DNA of 64,000 bases from Cadophora sp. MPI-SDFR-AT-0126 (Eukaryota > Ascomycota > Leotiomycetes > Helotiales > Ploettnerulaceae), in contig JAGMVK010000004.1 of the NCBI GenBank assembly GCA_020747065.1, positions 744,001-808,000 on the forward strand, written 5' to 3'. The notes under the pieces are model-generated. The model saw only the letters and a program-made list of their open reading frames with translations. It ran no database searches and was not told the DNA's origin. This document shows positions 23,118 through 34,617 of this stretch, in pieces. A program made the translations under genes and the position numbers. Numbering within the stretch: position 1 is the stretch's first letter; the number at the start of each line of letters is the position of its first letter.

Positions 23118-24999
23118 TCAAGCAGAATCTACCCCACTATCATTCTTCTCGCCCGAGGACTCCTTGACATCCTTCCCATGAGTGCCTCCAGATGAGACAC
23201 CTTCTCCAACAGTCAAATCCACTCCCTCAGCAGCCATAACCGCCTGCTGCTCAAGCGTTAAGACCTGAGACTCAACCGTCGTCTTCGGGCCCGTGAACCA
23301 CTTCCTCGCGTCAACAAAGTAGTAAAGCAGCGCACCACCCCATACAGCGCTGTTAATTACAACAGTGTAATTCATCGTCTCAGCCGTAGGATTCGGGCCA
23401 CCGCTCGGGAACATCGCGAGTGTAATGCCGAAGATCAGGAAGGTGATTGCAAGCCATGCGATGGGCTTAGAGAATTTGTCGCCAGTGTAGAAAGGACCAG
23501 GGACGAACTTGTGATTACCCCAGACCACACGACAGAAGATGGGCGTTCCCCATGCAAGATTGTTTCCTGCTACTGCGAGAGAGAAGAGTGCCGCTGCGGC
23601 GGCTGGAGCAATGAGACATAGAAGTCCGAGGATGGCGGCAAGGAAGACACAGCCCCAAATTGCTCTGAGCGGGATGTATCCAAATCTCTTAGATATGGGT
23701 CTGAAGAAGCTTGAGAAGGGGAGTGCGCCATCTCGGGAGAATGCCCAGCTCTGACGAGATGCTGCGACGAGGATTGAAAGTCCCATAAGAAACTGCACGA
23801 TGAAGAGGAGGGACATGAGACCTAGGGTTCCCTTCTTGCCAATGGCATCGTAGTAGATTTGTGCCATAGGCTGACCGTATGCAGATCCGAGTACAGCTTC
23901 AAGGTCGGGGTTGATGCAGGCAGCGAGGACAATCATGATGATGAACCCAAGGATCCAGCAGGAGCCAACGGACATTAAGATGCCATATGGTACTGCCTTG
24001 GCTGCATTTGCTGCCTCTTCACTCATGTGAACGCAGCTGTCGAAGCCTCCAATGGTCCAGATTGGACTAAGCCATGCGAGCATGAAAGCCCATCCCGTCG
24101 GCCAAGTGGTCAAATTCTCGGTATGGGTAAAGATGAATTTTGCATCATTTCGTTCGTTTGAGCGGTGCTTACCAACAGGCAAGGCAATTATGGTCGCAGC
24201 GATGAGTATGAGATTCATGACCACGAACACAGTTTGAAGCTTGCCCATGACTTTGGACAAAGTTGATGCGAGAATGCCGTGACAGAGGACACAGGCCAGG
24301 AAGACTGCGTACACGACTCCATTACTGGGAGTCCACTCGCCGTCACGAGCGATCACAATGCTTGATAAGTTAGCACAAACCTCGATGAAGCTTGGAGATG
24401 ACGTACACAGAGCAGAACATCAATGCGAATCCGTAATCGATACTGCAGAGTCCACCAACCAAACCAAGAGTGTTGGAATACCCCACTAAAAAGCTCAATG
24501 CATTTCTCGTCTTTGGGGAGGCGAAGTAGTGAGTCCTGCAGCAAATGAGAATTGGACCATTGTCAAGCTGTCTTGTACAGTACATACCACCAATACAAAC
24601 CCCCGCTTGTCGGCATGGCTGATCCGAGATCTGCCATTGCAAGAGCCACCACGAAGATAAACATTGAGGCTAGGAACCAACCCCAAACCATCCCAGCTGG
24701 GCCAGCAGGTATAGAGAATGCAAGAGTCGATGCAATGGATGGTAGCAGACCCATGATACTGAATGCGATACCAAAGACCTCAATCATAGAGAAGTTTCGA
24801 CGAAGTTCTTGCTTGTATCCTAGCTTGGCTATTTGCCCGTTAAACTTGGAAATGCACGAGTAGATGGGGCAAACATACCCAGCAGTTCCGTGTCGGCTTC
24901 ACCGGCCAGGAGCTCTTTAGGAGGAACATTCCCTTGCGAGAGTCTGCTCGCACTCTTCTCCAAATCTGGAGCTGTGCCATTGGCAACTGTGGACGCCAT
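23118..24999 (-). CDS. Amino-acid/GABA/choline-type permease (APC superfamily)
   Basis: Four exons (24999-24879, 24828-24588, 24535-24407, 24360-23118) with introns of 50, 52 and 46 nt keep phase and give 577 residues. About twelve membrane segments are present. Early landmarks are FSMIEVFGIAFSIMGLLPS, MVWGWFLASMF and MADLGSAMPTSGGLYWW; later ones are PIWTIGGFDSCVHMSEEA and the C-terminal ALLYYFVDARKWFTGP. These motifs match the fungal permeases related to Uga4 and Hnm1, which import GABA, choline or amino acids through the plasma membrane. The exact substrate cannot be read. The third donor gtacgt follows TCT GT, which puts CSVIVIARDGEW in frame with the large last exon. Confidence 0.9.
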
Positions 25000-27900
25000 A
25001 GTCAAAAATCAGTAGTCAATAGACTTCGAAGTCCTTAGAAAAGAAGTATAGAAGGAATCCGAGGATGGTCGTACCACTTGGGACATCAGTCAGATAAGTA
25101 CGTTTCGCAACAGAACAGGGTCCAGCCGTGCCATGTGAGTCCATGCCACTTATGATAGACCCAGACTGCCGATCGAATGCATCATTGGATACTTGCAACG
25201 AACCCCAAGGCAAGTCGTAATAGCAAGCCGATAAGAGCTGCAGGACGATACGGCGGTGCAGCAGGTGGCCTTTGATAGATAGCAGAGATGGCAGGGATGG
25301 CAGGGATAGCAGCGGGGTTGAAGCGGCCAAGGGAGCTTGACAGGCTTGATTCTCTCCCGGGCTGCCAATCAGGTGGGAATGAACCGTTAACGCTAGAACC
25401 GAGGAGGGCAGTTCTATCCTCTTGCACTGGCAGCACGGCTAGATTAGCTGTTTCTCAATTTCGAGATGTCTGGATTGACGCCTCCAAAACGTTGCTCCAG
25501 ACTAAAAAGCCGGTCCCCTCTATGAAGCTGCGTACACGGGCTCACAAAACAGCACCGACTGGTAGACTTAAGTCGAAGTGTAGCTAAAATTGACTACTGG
25601 GGTACTAATCTTTGGGGCGCACTCATTCCGCCAGACATATCGAACCCTGCCTATTGAAAACCCAGAATAATTATCATCATCACTTGCCAGATCCTTAAGC
25701 ACGAAACAACAGTTAATTCTTCATCTATACATCCCTAAGTCTCTACACTCTGCGAGTCGATCCCTGCTAAACAAACTACGAAACATGCGCGCTTTTATAA
25801 CATGGTGGCGGTCCTTGACGCCGATGGGCAGGAATTCATACGCAATGAACGTCCAACTAGGTATCGCCTGTGCTGCTTTCTTGGCAACATATCTTAAGGA
25901 CAGATTGGAAAGAAAGGAATCACACGAAAGGCCGACGATGCATTGATGATCATTGATCAGAGAGAGAAATCTAGAACTTCGAACGAGGAAAGGAAGACGC
26001 CAAGGAAGTAGAAACTGGTGAGACTGAGAGGGCATGCGATTAGACGAGGAACAAACAACTGACTCGGTCACTGGCTCTGGGACGAGGAGGTGCGAAGGTG
26101 AGAAGATAGGAAGAGTGGTATGACGGAATCAGTTTATGGCGGGTCATAAACACCTTAATTATTGAAGACCGCAAAGCTTGATGAGATCTCTTGGTTTTCC
26201 AACTTCAACAGGAGTTAGTTTTGGAAAGCAAATGATCTCCTTCATCTTGGAGATGAGCTGTTGAAGTATATACGATATCGTCTGACTTGGAATGATATAG
26301 TGGTTATATATACGCCTTCTACAGATAGCCTACTCTTCTACACAATCGTGCGCACCCAGTTTTAGTAGCAGGAGATCAGGTTTGTGTCATACAAAAGGAG
26401 ATGTTTCGAGCGCTAATTTTCTTCCCTGGCACATTTCGATCACGATTATTACTGTAGGAGAGAAAGGATACAAATGTAAAAAATACATATTTGCATGCTT
26501 AATAGCGGAGATTGTCATTGTGGTTTCAATTGTACAAAACGCCTCGAACAGGATTCAAAAGTAGATGCCCCTAACCTTGAGTGACGATCCCTAAGTGCCC
26601 AGATTGAACCTAAATAGGCCACATTGAACTGTTTTGGTACATACCACTACTATTTGTTTCAAAGACCTTGCAAGTCGTATTCGTCCTCCCGGGCCCTGCC
26701 AACAATGTCTCTGTAATCCACTTATCACTCCCATCCTTTCTCGCACCAGTCTCTGCCACCTGGGATTGACTCTCATTACTTCCAGATTTCTTACAGTACC
26801 CCTTTAGATTTCCGTTGCTTGGCATCGCCGATATGTCCTGGAGGCCGGTGTCGTTGCATGCCGTTCTTAATGAACCTGGTGCTGTATTTAATCTCTACTG
26901 GGCAAGTTGCGCAGTTCGGTTCTAATTGAGAGTTGTGCATCTCGTCTCGAATGGAAAATTGTGTCTTTCATCTCCAGCTAGGAAGTTGTGTCTTTCGTCT
27001 TCTTAGGGGGAGGGGGTTGTGCCGTTCGTCTCGTCCACAATTGAAAAGTTGTGCCTTCCGTCTCGTCTTAAGTTAGGAGGTTGCGCCTGGTCTCCAATGG
27101 AGAGGTTATGCCTTTAAGCTCATCTCCAATAGAAGGTTATACCTTCTCTCCAGTGGGAAGGTTATGCCCCTCATGTCCAATAGCTTCCATTAAAAATAGT
27201 ACCTGAAATGATTGACCACATTGTAACTCCATGCTTCTTCAGCTCAAAACCCCACAAATCGCCAAGCAATACAATGTTTTCATGAGTAGCCGAGCCGAGT
27301 CAGCCAATAGCCAACTAAAAGGGTTCGAAATTCTGCCACAAAAGCACGCACCAACCGTTCATTGAAGACCTCCCCATGATCCCATTTGTCGGAGATGCGA
27401 CTAGAGGCTTTATTCTCTTGGCCGTTTCAATGTTCCCGTCCAGTCTTGATAACAAAGCTCAAGATGCAAATGATCGCGGAAACTCGGTCCCCACCTTGAT
27501 GCGTGCGAAATATGATCGACCCGCAAATATTGAAGTGCGAAGAAAGGAGTCAAGTTGCTGGAAGTGACAGCTCCGCATGAGTCAAGCGAAGGGTTGCGAT
27601 ATGCAGCAATGTTTTCGTTAGAGCTCCTGTGTGATGCGGATGGATTGGGACACCGCAGATGTCGGAAGCGGGCAAGACACTGACTAGTCACATGGGGGTA
27701 AGCTGAACTTCTTGACTAGAATGCAAGAGCACGATCTTCTTCGATTTCAATTAATGGTAGTTCTAGACAAGAGTAAGTATCGAAATATCTCGGCGTGGTT
27801 TGCATTGAGCAGACATAGAAGCCCCTATGTGTATGATATAATATTTCTCTGGTAAATGTTCATCCATCGTAAAGCAATGATCACTTAAGGTTTAAGAAAG

Positions 27901-28166
27901 CGAGGAGCGAAGGAGAGTAGAAGTAAACAAAAGCTGGAATATGACCCACCTCATCTGGGATATCTTGATCTCAATGAATTGAGGCAATATACAAAGAGTT
28001 TTCTACATCTTGACATGAAGGAAAGCAGAAACTTCCACTGACTTCGAAACAAGATATTTATCGTGCAGTCACGTGGCAGATGTTTGCCCTGTTTGCAAGG
28101 TCGAAGCTTGAAGCTCTAGAGCATTCCTTCAGCACCCCGCCATCGTTAACACCACACCACACCACT
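25000..28166. other. Gene-free region, 3.2 kb
   Basis: The longest stretch without a recognisable gene. The first kilobase includes the permease promoter and a small GGCAGGGAT direct repeat at about 25286-25312. A degenerate minisatellite occupies 26897-27183. Several frames of 60-110 codons show no motif. The stretch may be an old insertion or decayed sequence. Confidence 0.5.
26897..27183 (+). repeat. Degenerate minisatellite, ~10 units of 24-33 bp
   Basis: About ten diverged tandem units follow one another. Each contains a core like GGTTGTGCC (GGTTATGCC, AGTTGTGTC, GGTTGCGCC) preceded by AATxGxAA and followed by a pyrimidine tract ending CGTCTCC or CATCTCC. Unit length varies from 24 to 33 bases, so it is not coding by period. 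The right-hand units resemble each other most (GGTTATGCC), the left-hand ones share TTGTG, as expected from stepwise expansion. Confidence 0.75.
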
Positions 28167-28748
28167 ATGCAGCGTCGAATGGTATTCGTAATCCTATAAA
28201 TATTTGGAACGTTTTCTTTCTGACTCACTTACTATAGCTAACGAAAGAAGATGAGGCTGCGACTGGAGGAGACGAGGTGGAAGTTCGGAGAGAGGACCAA
28301 GACAAGATCAATAAGTTCAGCCGGCTACACCAAAGAGAAATTGCACTTGAGGAGGAGCTGAAGACCAAGCATGTGTGTACCCAGGAATTCTGCGGGATCT
28401 ATCCAAACGGAATCTGACATTTGGCTTGCAGAAAGAGAAAGAAGACCTCGACGACATCTCGAACGAATTAGAGCTCGCAGACGAAGACGACAAGATTCCG
28501 TAAGGCCTCCTTCTCGGAAAGATATCTACAACGTAGGCAGCTGATACAATTCTAGCTACAAAATCGGCGATTCTTTCATCTCATTACCTCTCCCCGAAGT
28601 CCAAGAAATGCTGGAGGCATCGACGAGTAAGATTGATGAGAGTGTCTCGGCTCTGGAGGAGAAGCTGAACACGACGCGGGAGGAAATGGATCAATTGAAG
28701 GTGGAGCTTTATGGCAGGTTCGGAAAGAGCATCAATCTGGAAACCTAG
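28167..28748 (+). CDS. Prefoldin subunit 4
   Basis: Four exons (28167-28181, 28238-28372, 28432-28499, 28556-28748) with introns of 56, 59 and 56 nt keep phase and give 136 residues, normal for the family. Sequence landmarks are DQDKINKFSRLHQREIALEE in the N-terminal helix, LEDISNELEL-like text (here DLDDISNELELADEDDK), the beta-hairpin YKIGDSFISLPLPEVQEMLE, and a C-terminal coiled coil (ALEEKLNTTREEMDQLKVEL). This is the beta-type subunit Gim3/PFD4 of the cytosolic hexamer that hands nascent actin and tubulin to the chaperonin. The first exon is only 15 nt. Yeast name GIM3. Confidence 0.93.
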
Positions 28749-29520
28749 GGCGGAGACACAATACAATGATACCCAGCAAGGAGGGAAGGTCCAGTTGCAT
28801 TTCTTGACCGGGAAGTCAGAAGCAGGAGCAAGGCTCACGAGCTGCAGGATATCCGAGGCTGTTCCGATGTCGGCAGAGCGTATTCCCATTTACCTGCACG
28901 GGTTCTTCTGCATGTTACTGAATTTTTCGAGCTCCACCGCTTTACAATTATCTTTGTATGTCTGTAGTTCAGATGGGAACGTTGGGGACTCATAAAACAT
29001 CGCTAGATCCTAGCGAGCCCGTTTCCTGAAGTCTGCGCAAGGAGGCAAGTGGTTGCAAGATATAGAATCGTCAGCCTTGTCATTACTGCTCCAAAAAGCT
29101 ATCAATCAAGCTTCAACCTTTCGTTCTGTAAGGAAAGCCTCCGTCAAGGTCAGTTGCCGCCGGGAATCATCCTCCGCAAGCCTAAGTTACGGTTATCGGC
29201 ATCTTGCATAGCTTGAGACCAATGGAACAAATATCTTGCCCATCGGGATCACCCAAAGTAGTCGCTTGCGGGGATAAAGATAATCGTCAGTTTCCAAGGC
29301 TTCAAGTGACGAATGAGAGATCATGAAACGGGTAGTGGGCTTTATGACGGCTTCAAATTCCGCCCTTTTGTCAAGACTCCCACTTCTGCATGCTACCTAG
29401 AATTGATTAGAAATTGTGACGCCCGTTCTCGGGCTTGTCCTCATCAATAACTTCATGTTTCTTCTCTGTCGATATGATTCCACTCAAGCTCATGACTTTG
29501 AGCTTTGAGTGAAGTTTAAG
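28749..29520. other. Intergenic, 0.8 kb
   Basis: 3' flank of the prefoldin gene and promoter of the MFS gene. No coding or repeat feature recognised. Confidence 0.5.
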
Positions 29521-31365
29521 ATGTCAAGAGGTAGAGAAGCAAGCGATGTGGGGCTTGTTGGGACCCCGCATTCACAGCGTAGGTGGCACTGGGGACAGCC
29601 TCAAAAAAATATCTACTGACATATACAGAATCTCGAAATGCCTTATCGCGAGTTGTTTCTGGTATTGACGAGGCGGACGCCGGGCGGAGATATGACTTGG
29701 AAGAAGCGGACAATAAGTTCTCACGACCGGACTCCTATTCGTCCAGTATTGCGCCTACCGACAGGAAAATAATATCGTGGCACGATGGAGACCCGGAAAA
29801 TCCTTACAACTGGTCCAAGGTAAATGATATTCTATTGTCTTGCATTTTCTGCATTACATACTGATGTTTCTCAGGGACGAAAAGTCAACGTGGTACTTAT
29901 CGGCATGCTCGTAGTGATAAACAGCACTATGGGCTCTTCCCTCCCATCAAATGCCATTCCCGATATCAGCACCTACTTCAACATAACTTCCTCATATGCC
30001 AAAATTCTACCCATCTCTATGTACCTTGTTGGATACATTGTTGGGCCAGTAGTGTTTGGGCCGCTTTCTGAGTCCTACGGGCGGAAAGGCATCATGATTG
30101 CAACGTTCTTTGGCTTCACTGCCTTCACTATGGCCTGTGCATTGGCGCCAAATTATCCCGCACTGCTGATATTCCGTATCTTGACGGGTGTCAATGCTAG
30201 CAGTCCTATCGCTGTCACTGGAGGAATGTACGCCGATGTCTACAACGATCCTGTTACGAGAGGTCGGGCAATGGCAACATTCATGGGAGTAAGTCGCTTA
30301 GTTCCTAAATACTCTTATGTTCATCGTTGACGTCCCTAGGGAACTTGTATCGGACCCATCATAGCCCCAGCGATCTCTGGCTTCACAGCTCCTACACTTG
30401 GTTGGCGATGGTCGTTCTGGATAGGTCTCATCTTCGCCGGCGTATCCTGGATACCTCTATTCTGGCTTCCCGAAACATACGGACCAATACTCCTCGCTCG
30501 TCGTGCAGCACACCTTCGTAAAACAACTGGTAACCCTAATATCTTCGCCCCCATCGAGCTCGAAAAGAAAGGTTGGAAGCAAATGGCAACTGTTACGCTG
30601 ACTCGACCCATTCGCATGCTCTTCTTCGAACTCATCGTCTTGGCGACGTGCCTCTACCTCTCTCTTGCCTACGGCATCTTCTACATGTACTTTGAGGCCT
30701 ACCCGATCATCTTCCAGGACATATACGGCCAGTCCCTGGGCGTTTCAGGTCTGATGTTTCTGCCCATAGGTGGAGGTACAGTCGCAGCTATTGCTGTTTT
30801 CCTCTGGTACGACTCCTTCCTCCGAAAAGCACAAGTACAGGACAAACCGTGGACGCACAAAGAGGAGTTCCGGCGTCTACCTCTCGCCTGTGTAGGAGGG
30901 CCCATGTACGTTGTCGCACTCTTCTGGCTAGGCTGGACAGCAGATAAAGATGTGCACTGGGCGGTGCCCATGCTCGCTGGTCTGCCCTTTGGATGCGGCT
31001 TCGTGCTGATCTTCATGGCTCTGCTGAACTACCTGACCGATGCGTACGAGATTTTTGCCGCATCCGCGATGGCGGCTGCGAGTTGTGCTCGGAGCATTGC
31101 TGGTGCGGTACTTCCTTTTGCGGCGACACCTATGTATCGAAGACTGGGTGTACCGTGGGCGAGTAGTTTGTTAGGCTTTTTGAGCCTGGGGATGTGCGTT
31201 GTCCCGTTTCTATTCTTATGGAAAGGAGATACCATCAGAGCTGGTAGTCGATTTTGTATTTATTTGAAGGAGAAGAAGGAGAAGGAGCTGGCGGACCTAA
31301 AGAAGGAGAGGGAAGCGAGTAGAATTAAACAGGAATTGCAAAAAGGGCGTGAAGAGAAGGTCTGA
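29521..31365 (+). CDS. MFS multidrug/polyamine-type exporter (DHA1)
   Basis: Four exons (29521-29578, 29629-29819, 29875-30288, 30340-31365) with introns of 50, 55 and 51 nt give 562 residues. I placed the start at 29521 because a TAG at 29580 blocks simple extension, and the donor gtaggt with a ctgac branch joins in phase. The cytosolic N-terminus carries the family signature DPENPYNWSK. Twelve membrane segments follow. Motif A between TM2 and TM3 reads GPLSESYGRK, and the TM5 region carries GTCIGPIIAPAISGF, matching the drug/H+ antiporter 1 family. Substrates in the family include polyamines, antifungals and own metabolites. The C-terminal tail is a highly charged Lys/Glu helix. Confidence 0.88.
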
Positions 31366-32197
31366 TTTCGGGAGATCAGCTTATGATTGTTGCATAGCGG
31401 GATATGGAGCATTAAAATACAGCTTAGGTAGATTCAAACAAGATATTTCAGCTGCCACATCTCATATATCATCCATTTCGATATGGTTTAATAGCTTCAA
31501 GGACCTTTTTGCCCACGGCCCAATGCCTGCATTATCACGTTGGCTGAATTTGTGATCAGTGTCGGGGACGAAATTAAGCACTCTTCACTATCATCCAAGG
31601 AGGCGGCATTAAAAATGGAGAGCTGTTTGCAGATTCTGGAGTCATGGCAAGAGCTGACACTCATGTACTGTTATTAAGTTGAGGCTACTGCGTCCCAACG
31701 ACATGAAGTTTAGCAAACAATGCCCCGCATTTTCAGGACCAAAAAACAAATTGCTTGCTAAAGAATTTCCATTCCACTTTTTCTAGGAGGCACAAGGAAA
31801 GTAAATAAGGTTCAAGCCCTGCATTGTTGCTGTTCCTGGAATTGTTGAGTCTGCTGGTTATCAGGTGATTAATCTATGTGTTTGTGTCTTGAGATAACAA
31901 CTTGCAGTAGGTTATGTGTGATACTCTCATGATGATACAATATGATTCATCGCCTATGTAGACGAGCTGGGCTCATGCAGTGTTCACTTCGGGCTGAGAA
32001 GCTTCCAGAAGCAGTCCGCCACTGAGACACAGCGCTACATTCAACTCCTTGTTGTCAGTCAGTATCAGGCAACAAGACTTTCTATTAGTCTATAAAGAAA
32101 CATAACTGGGCTCTAGTTTCTGCTTCTCACTATCGCAGACCCAAAAGTTCTTCTCACCACCATACAACAGCCAATCAAAACCATCCGCAACATCACG
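31366..32197. other. Intergenic, 0.8 kb
   Basis: Between the MFS and GFA genes, same strand. The last 70 bases are a pyrimidine/CA-rich leader for the GFA gene. Nothing else seen. Confidence 0.5.
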
Positions 32198-32732
32198 ATG
32201 GCGTCGAATCAATCAAACCCAGATTTGGAGAAAGATTCCTCATCTGGTCAGACAACAGGTTCATGTCTCTGCGGCGCCGTCAAATTCTCCATCTCCGGTT
32301 CTCCATTGATGCATCTTTTATGTCATTGCATCAGCTGCAAGAAAACGTCAGGGTCCCTCTTTCAAGCAAACAACTTCTACAACACTTCTGTATGTCTCTT
32401 CCGTTCACATAGTTGAACGATGCGCTGACGAAATCTAGCAACTCACGATATCACCACTCACGGCGCTCAGCGCCATCAAGACGTATGTTGATCAGTCTCC
32501 CAAGTCACTTAGACCGGTTCATCGATCTTTCTGCTCAGAATGCGGCTCAAGACTTTGGAACACGACACCTGATGATTTTCCAGAGAATATCGCCGTCATG
32601 GCTGGGGTGCTGGACTTGGCCGATGAAGAGTGGAAGAGTTGGGCGCCGGAGAGAGAGTTCTTTTGTAAGAGGAAGGGAGATTGGATGAGGAGTGTAGGTG
32701 CCCCGGAGGAAGGCAAGACGTTGGAGATGTGA
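32198..32732 (+). CDS. GFA-family (glutathione-dependent formaldehyde-activating-like) protein
   Basis: Two exons (32198-32389, 32439-32732) around a 49-nt intron (gtatgt...ctgac...tctag, phase 0) give 161 residues. Zinc ligands of the GFA fold are all present: GSCLCGAVKFSISGSP, then LLCHCISCKKTSG, and FCSECGSRLW after the intron. The intron separates the structural and the second ligand group. GFA/CENP-V-type proteins bind zinc; a role in glutathione-formaldehyde chemistry is shown only for a few, so the reaction here is open. There are many such genes in fungi, often near secondary-metabolism genes. No signal peptide. Confidence 0.9.
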
Positions 32733-33632
32733 GTAATATGACATGGGCATGGGTCGGGTTTCATTCCGTTTATGCTCTTGAGGACTCGGTTCGTGGGGTT
32801 CGTGGATGACACCAGCCTTTCTGGGCCGAATCACTGGGGTCATAAAAGGAGATCCAACGAAATTGTAAGAACAATGAAATGTTCTTGATGGGATATCACA
32901 CGCCTAGGCACAGATTCGAGATGGAAGCATTATCGGTTCTTCACAGAGGACTCCAAATGTACTCTAGCTCGGAGTAAAGGAACTAGCTTTTGTATTCATC
33001 AATTCATCAATAGGACTGCGTCTTACTTGACAGAGACATGTACCCACATCACACATTGCATACAATGGCAACTTTCAACGTTGCGTTGGTCTTGCTTCTT
33101 TGACTTCTTGTTTTTGATGTGAGTTTCCGTGTCCCCTTTACGACAGTATTTTTGAATCCATGCCTGAGCATCAATGTTGTTCAGCTTTCAAATCCCATTT
33201 CCAATGCATGATGATCACGACTGTTCACCTACTGTAACTTAGTCCCTCTTGCTGCCCAAGACAGGCTGCAGACCAATCGACCGTCGCTTCTTAGATTCCA
33301 ACTTTGCATTCTTATTTTGCAGTCAATGATGTTGCAGCTTCAGTATTCAGTGCGCGCAAGTATGATCTCAAGAGGCAGTCTGAGGTGTTTAAAGCTAAAA
33401 CTGGGGTGGAAGATAGGAACGTCCAATTTCACTGATGATAAAGGACCTAGTCGGATTCAGTTTGACAATATTGCATTTGTCAACATCATAGCTATTGCTT
33501 CTAGCCTTTCCCACGGGCGCTTTGAGATCTCCTGTTCATAGTTGAGAATTGCTTCACACCAAAACCAGCCCCGCTTCTGCATTTGACTGGCCCGATTCAG
33601 CAGCAGAATAGATCGACCCCAGGTTTCAGAGA
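32733..33632. other. Intergenic, 0.9 kb
   Basis: Convergent 3' region between the GFA gene and the small secreted protein gene. Nothing coding recognised. Confidence 0.5.
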
Positions 33633-33981
33633 CTAGTGATCTATTAGAATGACTAAGAAGAGGGTAGGAGAATTGACAGACCAAAGGTTTACTAAGCTGA
33701 CATTTGGCTCCTGTGACACCAACGGGGACAGTTGGACCAGTGCACTATTGGTTATGTCAGGTCTGCTGAATCGAAATCTGATAGCTTAATCTCACCGAAA
33801 AAGCTGTTCCTCCCGGTCCTCCTTGGGAAGTATTCTATAGGAAAATAAGCTGGCTTCATTCCTTGTGCTCAAACTCAAGACTTACGCAAACATTGGTGCG
33901 AGAGCCCCCAGCTATTGTGGAATATTCAACACACGCAGCAAATGCTACAGTAATAAAAGGAACCACAAGAAAGATCTTCAT
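33633..33981 (-). CDS. Small secreted four-cysteine protein (effector-like)
   Basis: Four tiny exons (33981-33886, 33834-33796, 33744-33693, 33640-33633) are joined by three introns of 51, 51 and 52 nt with donors gtaagt, gtgaga and gtaaac and acceptors ctatag, caatag and taatag; all phases match. The product is 64 residues. MKIFLVVPFITVAFAA is a clear signal peptide, leaving ~48 mature residues with Cys 17, 32, 46 and 60 at nearly even spacing and a Gly/Ser/Thr-rich body (NTSQGGPGGTAFS). Small size, secretion, even cysteine number and several introns are typical of fungal small secreted proteins. No homologue recognised; a role in host or microbe interaction is only a guess. The last exon encodes two and a half codons, which makes the 3' end the weakest part. 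Confidence 0.65.
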
Positions 33982-34617
33982 GATGTTCAGAGTATGATTG
34001 TTCTCAAAGGCGAAGAAGTGGACTGTTTGGTTTGATTTGATCGACTTCAGCAGACGAGTCCTGGCATTTGAATAGCGAAAAGATGAGAGTTGAGAAAGCA
34101 GCAATTTAATTAAAAAACCACCCCTGAACCCTACATACGAGATTCTAGGTTTTCTCAATCTCAATTTTTTAGGTTGGGAGAATTAATACGAGGAAAGATT
34201 GTAATGCATCATTAAGTGGAAGTAGGCAGGATGGGACATAGGCCACTTCTTGATTTCCCAGAAGTATGCGATCTTAGCTTTAGCACGCGCCTAAGAACGC
34301 CGTTTGCCAAACTCTCTCGGCAAGTCTCTTTGATTGCTCCACCTGATGCGAAATGAAACCTTAAAATTGAATTGCTTCGCTCTAAGTTTTACAAGTTCTC
34401 TTTTGTCAAAGGTAAAAATACTTTGTCCTTTACGCGGACACTGGAGATGCACGAACTGCCGGCAATATTTGTACGAAGACGTATACTGCAAGGATACAAA
34501 AAGCGATTATAAACCTCTTGAATCCAAGGCCAGATATCCTGTTAAAGTTGCAATTGAACCTCCAGCTCGTTGTAGACTTTTCGATGATGACTTGCTGGAG
34601 AGGCTCCATGGATCCAC
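33982..34617. other. Intergenic, 0.6 kb
   Basis: Promoter of the small secreted protein gene and 3' flank of the NmrA-like gene. AT-rich; a TTAATTAAAAAA stretch lies at about 34105-34118, some 130 bases before the secreted-protein ATG. Confidence 0.5.
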
